64,000 bases of DNA from Amycolatopsis sp. CA-128772 (GCF_002904295.1 NZ_PPHG01000027.1:1-64000), one strand, 5' to 3'. Positions 41,573 to 50,786 are shown, numbered from the stretch's first letter. The notes: generated by a model from the sequence alone, not told the origin. Translations and numbers: made by a program.

Positions 41573-41860
41573 GCCATCCCGATCGACTACCGCGAAGCCG
41601 ACCCGGTCGAGGTCGCGCTGGAGCACACCGGCGGCACGGGCGTCAACGCCGTACTCGACCTCGTCGGCGGCGGGAAGAATTTCGTCACGAGCTGCACGGC
41701 GCCCCGAGCGTTCGGCTGGATCACCACAGTTGCGCCCCCGAAGGGCGAACCGAGCCCGTTGTGTCGGCGCAACCATCAGCTGCACGGGATCATGCTCACC
41801 TGGGAGCGCCGTCGCCTGGAGAAGTCTACGGATGGCGCCAGGGCCGTCACCCGATCAGGC
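41573..41860 (+). pseudogene. Fragment of an MDR-type (quinone oxidoreductase) gene
   Basis: Frame reads IDYREADPVEVALEHTGGTG VNAVLDLVGGGKNF and APRAFGWITTVAPP, the middle of a medium-chain dehydrogenase after the Rossmann loop. Both ends are missing. It abuts the SDR fragment, so two deletions are scarred together. Confidence 0.65.
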
Positions 41861-41870
41861 AAGAGGCACG

Positions 41871-42559
41871 TCAGCTCCGCTGATCCAGGTCTCGGGCCAG
41901 CGTGGTCCTGCGCGCCGGCCCTCGGCTTGCCCCACCTTCGCTCCCGGCCATGTGGGCCACGATCCGGGCGACCGAGGTGTCCAGCGACGAGGAGCTGGTG
42001 ATGATCTGCTCGTCAGGCATGCCCAGCCGCCCGCTGGTGGCGTACCAGCCGCGCATGTCCTCGGGAGTGAACTCGCTGGCCTGCGGGCGCGTGGTGTGGC
42101 GGCGCACGGTTTCGGCGAACGGTACGTCGAAGTAGAAGAAGGTAGTGCGGCCGCGTGGTCGGCGGCCAGCTGTTGCAGCATTGGCCCGTACCGGGCGGCG
42201 CTGAGGATGCCCTCGAGGACAACGTGGTAGCCGGCGTCGAGGCTGAACCGGCAGACCGTCGCAATCAGCGCGATGTTCAGCCTGCCGGGCACGTCGTGCT
42301 CGCGTAGGACGACCCTGCGTAGGAGGTCCTGCTGGACCAAGGCGACGCCGCGGCCGAGCCGGGCGCGGACGGCCGTGGCGACCGTGCTCTTGCCGGCACC
42401 GGACAAGCCTCGAAGCACGACCAGCCGGGTTTGCGGTGAGCCCGTCGGTCCGCTCGGCGGCTGCCGTGGCGTAACTGGGGGCGGCTCCGCGGCGCCGTAA
42501 CCTCCGATTGGCTCGGCGCCAAAGGGCGCGGCATGGGATTGACCGCTGTCCGTAACCAT
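41871..42559 (-). pseudogene. P-loop kinase (zeta-toxin-like) with frameshift
   Basis: From ATG 42559 the frame gives VLRGLSGAGKSTVATAVRAR (Walker A) and GYHVVLEGILSAARYGPMLQ QLAADHAA; near 42150 the coding character moves to the neighbouring frame, TTFFYFDVPFAETVRRHTTR, EFTPEDMRGWYATSGRLGMP, ending at 41871. One missing base explains it. Such small kinases occur as stand-alone enzymes or toxin-like proteins. Confidence 0.65.
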
Positions 42560-42729
42560 AAACGTCACAGATACCGGATAAGTCCTGCGACGCTGAGAGC
42601 AACCGTCGCACCAGGCTGTCGCCAATGAACCCTATGCGCGTGGCTTACCGTGGATCGTGGCTGTCGCTGCTCGAGACAGTACGATCCGATGACAGCAAGT
42701 GACGGCGGCGGCCTGCAGAGGGGTGGCGT

Positions 42730-43312
42730 GTGGTGCAGACGGTGTTCCCGGAGTGGCTGCAGCTCTCGCCCGAGGGGCGTCACGGCGGCGGACTACGAGG
42801 CGCTGCCGGAGGAGGTGTGTCGGCGGGTCGAGATCGTCGACGGTGCCGTCGTTGTCCTGCCCGCGCCGTTACGGTCGCATCAGCGGCTGGCCCGGCGTCT
42901 CGCCGACGTGCTCGAGGCGAACTGCGGGCCGGAGCTGGCGGTCGTGACCGGTGCGGATCTGCGGGTCCAGGAGGCTCCGTTGGTGAACCGGCGCCCGGAC
43001 ATCGTCGTCTACGACGCGCGCGTGCCGGATGAGCAGGTGCTGCGGCCGGTGGACTGCCGGCTCGTGGTCGAGGTTATGTCGTCGAGTTCGGTGACCGCGG
43101 ATCGGCTGAGCAAGCCTGCCGAGTACGCCGCGGCCGGCATCGAACACTACTGGCGAATCGAAGACCGTGGCGGCTCGGCGTCGTGTCGCGTCGTCCGCCA
43201 TGTGCTGAACCCTGGCACGCAGAACTACCTCCGCCACGACGTCGATGAGGAGTTGCTGACCGTGACATCGCCGTTCGCCGTCACTGTCGATCTGTGCGCG
43301 CTGGCCAGCTGA
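42730..43312 (+). pseudogene. Uma2-family nuclease with N-terminal frameshift
   Basis: GTG at 42730 opens VQTVFPEWLQLSPEG, the natural N-terminus of Uma2 proteins, but at about 42775-42783 (GAGGGGCGTCACG) the coding frame switches; the rest, VTAADYEALPEEVCRRVEIV DGAVVVLP, NRRPDIVVYDARV, RLVVEVMSSSSVTADRLSK and YAAAGIEHYWRIE, is intact in the other frame to 43312. Uma2 has a PD-(D/E)xK fold; the Asp and Glu-x-Lys positions are visible. One surplus base would explain it, or translation may begin in the second frame. Confidence 0.65.
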
Positions 43313-43419
43313 CCTGACCGCGGGCACCCCGATAGGTCGGGCTATCCCTTCAAGCACGAGGCGCCGTAGTGAGCCGGACCCGGGGTTCACCGTGGATCAG
43401 CGGTACCACTTGCGCCTGG

Positions 43420-44751
43420 TCATGGAGCGGCCGTCGTCGAGGCTGGGTCCGTGGCGGGGTCGTCGACGGTGGCGAGCCCGGAGCCTTCTGCGGGAACGAC
43501 GCGGTTGCGCCCGGTCTTTTTCGCGTGCAGCAGTGCGCGGTCGGCGGCGAGGAGGAGTTCGTCGGCGGTGTTGCCGGTTTGGGGGAAGGAGGCGACGCCC
43601 ATGGAGGTGGTTACTCCCCGCAGGGTGTGGTGTTTGCCGTCGCTGGTGGCGGTCAGGGTGATCGGTGTGCCGGCGAGCCGGGAACGGATGCGTTCAGCGA
43701 CATCGAGTAGCTGTTGTTGCCCGAGGTTGGGCAGCATGACCGCCAGTTCATCGCCGCCCCAGCGGGCCACCAGGTCCCAGGAGCGAACCTCGGCCTGCAC
43801 GAGGTCGGCGATGACCTGGATGGCCTGGTCCCCGGCCGGGTGGCCGTAAATGTCGTTGATCTCCTTGAACCGGTCCAGGTCCAGGAACAGCACACCGACT
43901 GAGGTGCCGGCCAGCTTGGCGCGGCGCAGCGCGGCAGCCAAGGCGTCGGACCAGTAGACGGCGGCGGCCAACCCGGTTTTCTGGTCGGTGCGGGCTTGGC
44001 GCATGTACTGGGGCAGCAGCAGGTCGCGATGCACGCACAGCACGGCCAGCATGGGGGCGGGCAGCACCCACGGGGAGTGCACCAGCACCACCGCCATGGT
44101 CACCCCGAGACCGAGCGCGGCCGCGACGACCAGCTGGTCGGCGGGGTGCCCGAGGGCGGCTTTGGCGCTGATGCGCTCGTCGGAGGACAGCAGGATCGCC
44201 AGCACGACGAGGGCGTAGTTGGTCAGCCACCAGGCCGCGGCCGCGGCGATCACCATCAGCAGCGACCAGGCGCTGGTCGGCAGGCGCGGCGCGGTGATGA
44301 GGCCGCCGGCGTGCAAGACGGCTTCGGCAGTGGCGGAGGCGATCACGAAGGTGCTGGCGGAGTAGACCTTGCGGACGGCGACCGCCGGGCCGTAGACCCG
44401 CAGCCAGCAGTACAGGTAGGAGATGACGGTCAGGGCGATGACCAGGGGCAACGGCACCAGCAGCACCGCGGCGAAGACCCACAGCGACTTCAGGTTGGTG
44501 TAGGGCGAGTGTTTGGGTGCCTGCTCGCGGCGTCGCTCGATGGTGCGCGCGGCTTCCAGGTGCACGATCGATGCGACCGTGAGGACGGCGAACCAGATCA
44601 GCTCCCGTCGGCTGATCGTGGGGCCGGCCGTGGACAGGGCGGTGATCGCGACGGCCACGGCGTTCACCGTGAGCACGACGTGGATCGCTGGTCGCGGCAG
44701 GGACCACAACCGCCACCGGCTGGGTATCCACCCGCTACATGCAGCCTTCAT
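43420..44751 (-). CDS. Membrane diguanylate cyclase (GGDEF domain)
   Basis: 443 residues from ATG 44751 (GAGGGA upstream). N-terminal half has about eight hydrophobic spans (HVVLTVNAVAVAITALSTAG, LIWFAVLTVASIVHL, WVFAAVLLVPLPLVIALTVI, WSLLMVIAAAAAWWLTNYAL). The C-terminal GGDEF domain shows GVLFLDLDRFKEINDIYGHP AGDQAI and the active loop ARWGGDELAVMLPN, i.e. GGDEL, a tolerated variant, plus a YxxADxALxxAKxxGRN-like end (LLAADRALLHAKKTGRNRV). Expected to make cyclic di-GMP. Divergent from the GNEW peptide gene, 115 bases between starts. Confidence 0.88.
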   Translation of the reverse strand: MKAACSGWIPSRWRLWSLPRPAIHVVLTVNAVAVAITALSTAGPTISRRELIWFAVLTVASIVHLEAARTIERRREQAPKHSPYTNLKSLWVFAAVLLVPLPLVIALTVISYLYCWLRVYGPAVAVRKVYSASTFVIASATAEAVLHAGGLITAPRLPTSAWSLLMVIAAAAAWWLTNYALVVLAILLSSDERISAKAALGHPADQLVVAAALGLGVTMAVVLVHSPWVLPAPMLAVLCVHRDLLLPQYMRQARTDQKTGLAAAVYWSDALAAALRRAKLAGTSVGVLFLDLDRFKEINDIYGHPAGDQAIQVIADLVQAEVRSWDLVARWGGDELAVMLPNLGQQQLLDVAERIRSRLAGTPITLTATSDGKHHTLRGVTTSMGVASFPQTGNTADELLLAADRALLHAKKTGRNRVVPAEGSGLATVDDPATDPASTTAAP

Positions 44752-44866
44752 GCTGTATCCGTCCCTCCCCGGTCGTACACAACTGTCCACGGTAACCGCC
44801 GTGTCACCGACTGTCGATAGTCGCTGCAGGTCAGGCGGCTGGGGAAACACCGACAGGAGGAACACG

Positions 44867-45016
44867 ATGAGCAACGCACGCGGCAACGAATGGACCCGGC
44901 TCCCCGGCAACGAGTGGACCCGTTTTCTCGGCAACGAGTGGAGCGCGGCCGCGCACGGCAACGAGTGGTCCCGCCACGGCAACGAGTGGCAGCGCGGCAA
45001 CGAATGGGGCCGCTGA
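44867..45016 (+). CDS. GNEW-repeat peptide, 49 residues
   Basis: ATG 44867 follows a textbook AGGAGG (44856-44861). The product is MSNAR followed by six GNEW tetrapeptides separated by 2-5 residues (TRLP, TRFL, SAAAH, SRH, QR) and a final GR. Each repeat is encoded by GGCAACGA(A/G)TGG; the only differences between copies are synonymous GAA/GAG, and linkers vary in length, so the protein repeat is what is kept. No signal peptide, no Cys, no hydrophobic helix. It resembles multi-core precursor peptides or a small binding array, but no modifying enzyme lies next to it. Terminator hairpin directly follows. Not matched to any family I know. Confidence 0.75.
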   Translation: MSNARGNEWTRLPGNEWTRFLGNEWSAAAHGNEWSRHGNEWQRGNEWGR

Positions 45017-45044
45017 CCCCCGGTCGACACACGGATGCGGGGGT
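45016..45044. terminator. Terminator between GNEW peptide and MFS gene
   Basis: Arms ACCCCCG (45016-45022) and CGGGGGT (45038-45044), 15-base loop, overlapping the peptide's stop codon and lying 10 bases from the stop of the convergent MFS gene. Confidence 0.55.
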
Positions 45045-45053
45045 TCCGGCCGG

Positions 45054-46280
45054 CTACTCGGCGGGCGCGGCGCGGCGCGCGCGGTTCCACGCGGCGCCCG
45101 CCAGCCCGGCGGCCACCACGCCGAGCCCGCCGGCGCCGGCCAGCGCCGTGGATGGGGCCACGACGGTCGCGGCCAGCCCGGCCAGGGCGATCCCGAGACC
45201 CTGGCTGGTCATCAGCACGGTCGCGGCCAGCCCGTAGGCCTGGGCGCGGTGCTGGTCGGGCACGGTGAGGGTGAACTCGGCTGAAGCCGGCAAGTGGTAC
45301 GCGCTGGCCGCTCCGGATAGCAGCCACAGCACGACCGTGACCATCAGCCCCGGCCGGGACAGACACAGGACCAGTGGCACGCACGCCGCCATCGCCAGCG
45401 GTCCCAGCAGCTGCGACCGCAGCTGCGGCCGGAGCCGGCTGATCAGCGCCATCCCGAGCACCGCTCCGGCCGGGCTCGCCGCCAGCAGCACCCCAACCGC
45501 GTCGGCTGACCCGCCGATCTGGGCCGCGTACGGCGCGGCCAGGCCCTCCACCGTCACGTAGAACCCGGCGACCGCGGCCAGCGCGACCAGCGCCCGCAGC
45601 CGCGGTGTGCGCGCCACCAGCCGTGACCCGTCCACCAGGTCCCGTCGCCAGCGGACCAGCCCGCCGGCCCCGACCGTCGCGCCGGTCTCCGCGGGGTTGG
45701 GTGCGGGTCGCTCGTGCACCCCGAGACGAATCACCGCGGCCGAGACGAGGAAGCTCCCGGCGTCGGCCAGCAACGCCGTCGCCGGACCCGCGCCCGCCAC
45801 CAGGGTGCCGCCGGTGGCGAACCCCAGCACCTGCGCCAGCTGCACGATCGTGTCGAGCACACCCTTGCCCAGCACGTACTGCTCGCCCGGCAGCGCCGCG
45901 GCCGCAGTCGCCGCCCGCGCGGCGTTGCCCGGCGCCCCCGCCGCCTGCACCAGCACCAGCAGGCCCGCCACGACCGGCAGCGCCAGCCCGGGAATCGCCA
46001 TCAACGCGACCAGCGCGGCGCGCAGCAGGTCGGCGATGATCATGACCCGCCGGCGTGGCCATCGATCCGCCAGCCCCGACAGCAACGGCCCGGCCAGCAC
46101 CGAGGGCAGGTAGGTCAGCGCGTACGTCGCGGCGGTCCATCCGGCCGACCCGGTCCGATCGAACACCAGCAGTGACAGCGCCACACGCGCGAACTGATCG
46201 CCGGCAACCGAGACGATCATGCTGGAGAAAAGTGCACGGAACTCGCCGATCTGGAATACCTGCCGGTAAGTCACGGACAT
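45054..46280 (-). CDS. MFS transporter (drug-export type)
   Basis: 408 residues, twelve predicted spans. Conserved loop LSGLADRWPRRRVMIIADLL RAALVALMAIPG (motif A region) and N-terminal FRALFSSMIVSVAGDQFARV place it with the MFS/enterobactin-exporter-like permeases common in actinomycetes. Convergent with the GNEW peptide gene. Upstream 84 bases separate it from a DUF574 gene on the same strand. Confidence 0.85.
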   Translation of the reverse strand: MSVTYRQVFQIGEFRALFSSMIVSVAGDQFARVALSLLVFDRTGSAGWTAATYALTYLPSVLAGPLLSGLADRWPRRRVMIIADLLRAALVALMAIPGLALPVVAGLLVLVQAAGAPGNAARAATAAAALPGEQYVLGKGVLDTIVQLAQVLGFATGGTLVAGAGPATALLADAGSFLVSAAVIRLGVHERPAPNPAETGATVGAGGLVRWRRDLVDGSRLVARTPRLRALVALAAVAGFYVTVEGLAAPYAAQIGGSADAVGVLLAASPAGAVLGMALISRLRPQLRSQLLGPLAMAACVPLVLCLSRPGLMVTVVLWLLSGAASAYHLPASAEFTLTVPDQHRAQAYGLAATVLMTSQGLGIALAGLAATVVAPSTALAGAGGLGVVAAGLAGAAWNRARRAAPAE

Positions 46281-46364
46281 GCGCTCATTGTGGTCAGCTT
46301 GTCCAGCTTGGGAGCGGCGGCCGGTCTAACTGAACTACAGGCAGTACGGGCAAGTCGGGCGAGC

Positions 46365-47186
46365 TCAGGCGGTGAGCTGGGCGAGTCCGGCGATGACGAG
46401 ATCGTGCTCCGGGCCGCTGGGAGCGGCGTCGTCGGGATTCCAGCGATTGGCGACCGTGATCCCGGGTGCGATGAGGTGCAGGCCACCGAGCCAGTCGGTG
46501 ATGGTGCGGCGGTCGCGCGCGACGAGCGGGCTGGCGCTGTCTTGATAGGTGTCAATGCAGGCGCGGACTTGGTCGCGCAGATCGGCGGGGGCGGTTTCGT
46601 CGGTGAGGTGGGATAGAGCGAGGTAGCTGCCGGCGGGAAGGCGGTCGCGGTAGGCAGCCAGAATTCCGGCCGGATCGTCCCGGTCGGGAACGAAGTGCAG
46701 GACGGCGATCATGAGCAGCGCGATCGGCTGGTCGAAGTCCAGCAGTTGCCGGGTGGCGGGGGCGGAGAGGATGTTGTCGGGGTGGCGCAGGTCGGCGTCG
46801 ATGACGGTGGTGTCGGAGTCGTCGTGCAGCAGGAGGCGGCTTTGGGTGACGGCCACGGGGTCGTTATCGACGTAGACGACTTTGACATCGGGGTCGAGGG
46901 CGCGGGCGACTTGGTGAACGTTGCCGACGGTGGGAATGCCGGAGCCGATGTCGATGAACTGCCGTACGCCGCGGTCGACGAGGTGGGCGACGACGCGGCG
47001 CAGGAAGTTGCGGTTGTCCACGGCCATGGTCTTGGCCGGCGGCAGGATCTCGAGGATGCGCTCGGCGAACGCGCGGTCGATGGGAGTGTTGGTGGAGCCG
47101 CCGAGAAACCAGTCGTAGGCGCGGGCGACACTGGGTTTCTCCGGGTCGACGGGACGCTCATCGGGCTGGGCGTTCTCGTTCGACAC
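46365..47186 (-). CDS. SAM-dependent methyltransferase, DUF574 type
   Basis: 273 residues from GTG 47186 (AGGGGAG upstream). The canonical form of the family: SVARAYDWFLGGSTNTPIDR, NRNFLRRVVAHLVDRGVRQF IDIGSGIPTVGNVHQVA, VVYVDNDPVAVTQSRLLL, ADLRHPDNIL, ALLMIAVLHFVPD and YLALSHLTDE. SAM loop GSGIPT is intact, unlike the two paralogues at 12 and 14 kb. Natural substrate of the family unknown. Confidence 0.9.
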   Translation of the reverse strand: MSNENAQPDERPVDPEKPSVARAYDWFLGGSTNTPIDRAFAERILEILPPAKTMAVDNRNFLRRVVAHLVDRGVRQFIDIGSGIPTVGNVHQVARALDPDVKVVYVDNDPVAVTQSRLLLHDDSDTTVIDADLRHPDNILSAPATRQLLDFDQPIALLMIAVLHFVPDRDDPAGILAAYRDRLPAGSYLALSHLTDETAPADLRDQVRACIDTYQDSASPLVARDRRTITDWLGGLHLIAPGITVANRWNPDDAAPSGPEHDLVIAGLAQLTA

Positions 47187-47492
47187 ATTTCTCCCCTCGC
47201 CGACAAAACAGGCTAGCAACGGCAAGATGCAGAAAGCATCCACCATGCAGGCGGTCACAAGATCACTTCTGTTTTGCCGCTGGAATGGCGGAGTGGTGCA
47301 CTGGGAAGAGTGAGAAGAAGCAACTCACGGCCTGACTGACTGTGACGAGATCACTCGAACGGGTTGGTTTCGAATCGATTGGGTGGCCCGATGTCAAATT
47401 CTGCCGCTTTTGCCGAGTAACTGGTGACGGCGTCGCTTTCCCCCGGGCGCGCCATTCCCGTCCCCGCAGAATCATGGAAGGACTACCCCGAG
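47187..47492. other. Divergent promoter region, 306 bases
   Basis: Between the methyltransferase (minus) and the small membrane gene (plus). AT-richer than surroundings at 47250-47300 and 47360-47410 (for example ATCACTTCTGTTTTGCC and GGTTTCGAATCGATTGGG), consistent with promoters in both directions; no clear -35/-10 pair is assigned. Confidence 0.4.
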
Positions 47493-47771
47493 ATGTCCGC
47501 GAACTGGCCGCCGCTGTTGGTGGCGGCGACGTCGGCCGCGCTGGTGTGGCGGCGCTGCCGGCCCAGCGTCGCCCGAGCCGCCCGGTGTACCGCCGCGGCC
47601 CTGCTGTCGTGGTGGGTGACTGCCGTGCAGGCCCGCGCCGCCGCCCGGCTGCTGCGCGAGCTGAGCATTCCGGAAACAGCAGCGGTGCAAGCGGTGGGTA
47701 TGCGGTGCGGCGCACCGGGTCTGGTGCTGGCCGTCGTGCTTGGCCCGCCGCCGGCGCAGGGCGCCGAGTGA
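47493..47771 (+). CDS. Small hydrophobic protein upstream of sigma factor
   Basis: 92 residues from ATG 47493 (GGAAGG upstream). Two weakly hydrophobic helices (PPLLVAATSAALVW and TAAALLSWWVTAVQARAAAR) and LVLAVVLGPP at the end. Overlaps the sigma factor by GTGA. Could be a membrane partner of the sigma factor; no anti-sigma zinc motif is present. Confidence 0.55.
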   Translation: MSANWPPLLVAATSAALVWRRCRPSVARAARCTAAALLSWWVTAVQARAAARLLRELSIPETAAVQAVGMRCGAPGLVLAVVLGPPPAQGAE

Positions 47772-48334
47772 CCGACTCGGCTCACCCGCCGGCCCGCAGG
47801 CCTTGGACCGAGCAGGACTACATGGAGTGCTCGATGATCGTCACCGAGAAACGCGCCGGACTCACCCGCTACGTCCGCAAGATCGCTCCGGCGGTGGACC
47901 ACGACAACGTCGTCGGCGAGTCCCTGCTCGCGCTGTATCAGAAGTGGGACCAAATCACCGACGACAAGCTCAGCTGGCTGTACCGGGTCGCGCGCAATAA
48001 GGCCGTGGACGCTCTGCGCGACCGCAACCACGGTCACGCCGAGATCGACGAGAACGCCGCCGGCACCGACAAGGCCGCACCACTCGGGGCGTGGACTCCG
48101 CCCAGCCCGGGGGAACGGCTGCTGTTCGTGGAGGCCATCGGCGCACTGCCCCGGCATCTGGGGCTTCCGCTGACGTTGCTGGGCAAGGGCTGGAGAGTGG
48201 AGGAGATCGGCGAGTACATGGGCTTGAGCGTCGAGACCACGCGCGCCTACCTGGCGCGAGCGAAGAAGTTCTTCAGCCATCACTTGCGCGCTGACGATCC
48301 CGGTACTGCGACCCGATCCGAAGGGACCACATGA
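47768..48334 (+). CDS. ECF-type RNA polymerase sigma factor
   Basis: 188 residues from GTG 47768. Region 2: VVGESLLALYQKWDQITDDK LSWLYRVARNKAVDALRDRN; region 4: LLFVEAIGALPRHLGLPLTL LGKGWRVEEIGEYMGLSVET TRAYLARAKKFF. Lacks the usual PxxQR of sigma-4 start (GALPRHL). Coupled by ATGA to the large PAS/GGDEF/EAL-like gene, so sigma activity may answer to that protein or transcribe it. Confidence 0.8.
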   Translation: MTDSAHPPARRPWTEQDYMECSMIVTEKRAGLTRYVRKIAPAVDHDNVVGESLLALYQKWDQITDDKLSWLYRVARNKAVDALRDRNHGHAEIDENAAGTDKAAPLGAWTPPSPGERLLFVEAIGALPRHLGLPLTLLGKGWRVEEIGEYMGLSVETTRAYLARAKKFFSHHLRADDPGTATRSEGTT

Positions 48335-50652
48335 TGACCCCCTCGGCACCCCAGCCGCCCGGCCCGCGACCATCACGCACAGCGGGCGATCGCGGCGACC
48401 GCAACCCCGCCGCGGCGGTGGAGGCCGCGCTCGATGTCCAGCTGACGCGGATCGCGGCGTGGCCGGTGCCAGCTGACGCGCACATCAGCGATCCGCAGGT
48501 CGCCGCTGCCGTCGACGCCGCCGCTGCGGCCACTGCCGACGCGGTCCTATCCGGGCTCGACCTGACCGCCGACGACGCGATCGAGTTCGGACGCCGCTGG
48601 TACCGCGCCTTGGCAGCGAGCAGCTACCTGCAGTTCCCCCGCAAGTCCGCGGAGCAGCTGTTCGGCCGCTGGACCGCTGCGCTGTTGGCCGCGCTCGGTG
48701 CACCCATCCCCGACCCCAGCCGCCGCCTCGGCGCGGACGCGACGTTGCCGACGCCTGCCCAGGTCGGCTACGAACTAGCGTATGCGCACAAGCTGACCGC
48801 CGACAGTCTCGGCACCTGCGTGTCGCTGCTGTCGGATCTGGCCACCGAATACACCCCGCGCGCTCACCGCGCGGTCAAGGCCCGGGTGGTGGGGGAGTTC
48901 GGCAGCGGCTTCGCCGAAGGCCTGCAAGAACGCATCCGCGACGAACAGACCGCCTTGACCGCTGCCTTCCTCCACCTCAGCCCCGCCGCCGCCCGGGACG
49001 ACGGGCTGCCAGTACGGAGGTTCCGTGCCGCGGTGGCCGATACCGTTACCGCTGTGCTGGCCCTGGACCCGCAGGGGCGGATCGTGGAGGCCAACAGCAC
49101 CGCCCAGACCCTGCTCGGCCGCACCCTGGCGCAGTTGCGGGGACGCACGCTGCCGCAGCTGGCTTCGTGCGCCGAGGACGCCGAACAGATTCGCCGGGCC
49201 GTGCAGACACTCCGTCGCACCGGCCCGGATCTGTCCGAGGCTGCCCAGGTCCACACCGAATTCCGGATTCGCACCGACGCCTACCCGAGCACTCGCTGGG
49301 TCACCGCCATCCTCGGTCACGTCAGCGGTGGCCAGCGCGGCTTCAACGTCCTGCTCGAAGACGTCACCTTCTGGCGCGGCCTCGAGCACGGCATTGACAT
49401 CGAGCCCACCACCGGGCTGCTCACCGAAGCCGCCTTTACCGCCCAAACCCGTCGCATCCTGGCCGATACCCCCGAGCGCGCCGCCTTGCTGACGATCCGC
49501 CTGTCCGGGCTGACCCACCTCGATCATGTCCTTCCCCAGGACCTGCGGGCCCGGCTCTTGGGCCAGCTGCATGCCCGCATTCGCGGCGCCCACGACCCCG
49601 CCCGACATCGTCAGCTCACCGGCCGCAGCGGCGATGACGTTCTCGTCCTGCTGTACGACCTTACCGATTGGTCCACCGTGATTCACCTGGTCAAACAACT
49701 CTCCGACTGGCTGCGCGACCCTGTCCACATCGACGCTCACCAGATCCAGCTGCGCCCCCGGATCGGCATCGCCGAAGCGCGGCCCGCCGACACCCTCGAC
49801 GACCTGCTGCGCCGCACCCGCCGCGCCCTGCACGACAGCGCCGACGTCCGCGCCCCCTGGATTCACGCCGACCCCCACACCCCGCCATCGGGCGAGGACG
49901 ACCATCACCGCGTCGAGCTGCTCGCCGAACTGACCAGCGCGCTCGACACCGGCGCCCTGCAACTGGACTATCATCCCATCCGCACCCCGGCCGGAGCGCT
50001 CGCCGCCGTCCGTCCCCACCCGTACTGGATCAGCCCCACCGGAGCCCGCCGCGACCTGGACACCATCACCGACCTGGCCGACCACACCGGTCTGCTCGCC
50101 GCCGCCCTCCCGCACATCCTCACCACCGCCGCCCAGCACGCCGCCAGCTGGCCGGTCGGCCCTGTCCCCGGGCCGGCGATCCTGCTCAGCCTGCCGGGCA
50201 GCACCGTCCACGACGACGTCCTGCTGGACACCCTCACCGCACGGGCGGCCGACAGCGGCCTCGCTCCCGGACGGCTGCAGCTGGCCATCCCCGCTCACGC
50301 CCTCACCGGCGAACCCACGGTGCTGCGGCGGCTGCGAGAGCTCCCGGCCGGCCACCACGGCATCCACCTGGCGCTCACCGACGTACTGGACGACCACGTC
50401 CCGATCCAGGCGTTCACCACCGTGCCGTGGACAACGATCAGCCTCAACGCCGCCACGGTCACCGCCCTCACCAGCACACCGGCCGGCGCCACGCCACTGG
50501 TTGCCGCGCTGGCCACCATCCACGCCTTCGGCGCCAGCACGCTGACCGACGACACCCCGCAACACACCCGCGGTTTCGATCTCTACCAAGAACCAACCGC
50601 GGTCTCCGCGGCAAGAATTCACACCTGCATCGGCGAGCGGGACAGGCCGTAG
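48331..50652 (+). CDS. PAS protein with degenerate GGDEF and EAL domains
   Basis: About 773 residues. N-terminal helical region (1-220), PAS domain (FRAAVADTVTAVLALDPQGR IVEANSTAQTLLGRTLAQLR), GGDEF-like domain where the loop reads GRSGDDVLVLL (GGDEF replaced by SGDDV), then an EAL-like barrel starting LQLDYHPIRTPAGAL with no EAL triad (AAVRPHPYW instead). ILLSLPGSTVHDDVLLDTL, LAIPAHALTGEP and ISLNAATVTALTS follow the EAL scaffold. Expected to bind rather than make or cut cyclic di-GMP, or to sense another ligand. ATG 48331 or 48334; GAAGGGA upstream. Part of the 47493-50652 operon. Confidence 0.8.
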   Translation: MMTPSAPQPPGPRPSRTAGDRGDRNPAAAVEAALDVQLTRIAAWPVPADAHISDPQVAAAVDAAAAATADAVLSGLDLTADDAIEFGRRWYRALAASSYLQFPRKSAEQLFGRWTAALLAALGAPIPDPSRRLGADATLPTPAQVGYELAYAHKLTADSLGTCVSLLSDLATEYTPRAHRAVKARVVGEFGSGFAEGLQERIRDEQTALTAAFLHLSPAAARDDGLPVRRFRAAVADTVTAVLALDPQGRIVEANSTAQTLLGRTLAQLRGRTLPQLASCAEDAEQIRRAVQTLRRTGPDLSEAAQVHTEFRIRTDAYPSTRWVTAILGHVSGGQRGFNVLLEDVTFWRGLEHGIDIEPTTGLLTEAAFTAQTRRILADTPERAALLTIRLSGLTHLDHVLPQDLRARLLGQLHARIRGAHDPARHRQLTGRSGDDVLVLLYDLTDWSTVIHLVKQLSDWLRDPVHIDAHQIQLRPRIGIAEARPADTLDDLLRRTRRALHDSADVRAPWIHADPHTPPSGEDDHHRVELLAELTSALDTGALQLDYHPIRTPAGALAAVRPHPYWISPTGARRDLDTITDLADHTGLLAAALPHILTTAAQHAASWPVGPVPGPAILLSLPGSTVHDDVLLDTLTARAADSGLAPGRLQLAIPAHALTGEPTVLRRLRELPAGHHGIHLALTDVLDDHVPIQAFTTVPWTTISLNAATVTALTSTPAGATPLVAALATIHAFGASTLTDDTPQHTRGFDLYQEPTAVSAARIHTCIGERDRP

Positions 50653-50786
50653 TGCGTAGGCGCTGCGGCAGATTCAGAGCCGAGGTTCCGTCGGAGCCCC
50701 AGAGGGAAAGAGCGCCGTACCCATTGCGGTCGCCCGAAGCATGACACGCCGAAGGCAGGGCGCTGGGCAGTCACCGGAAACCTCGG

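Noticed and set aside
44867-45016. The GNEW repeats as DNA iterons or a plasmid origin
   Set aside because: Differences between copies are synonymous, linkers vary in length, there is a ribosome site in frame, and no replication initiator is nearby.
48775-50622. A 615-codon minus-strand open frame
   Set aside because: Glycine/valine-rich shadow of the PAS/GGDEF/EAL-like gene; the plus strand has clear domains.
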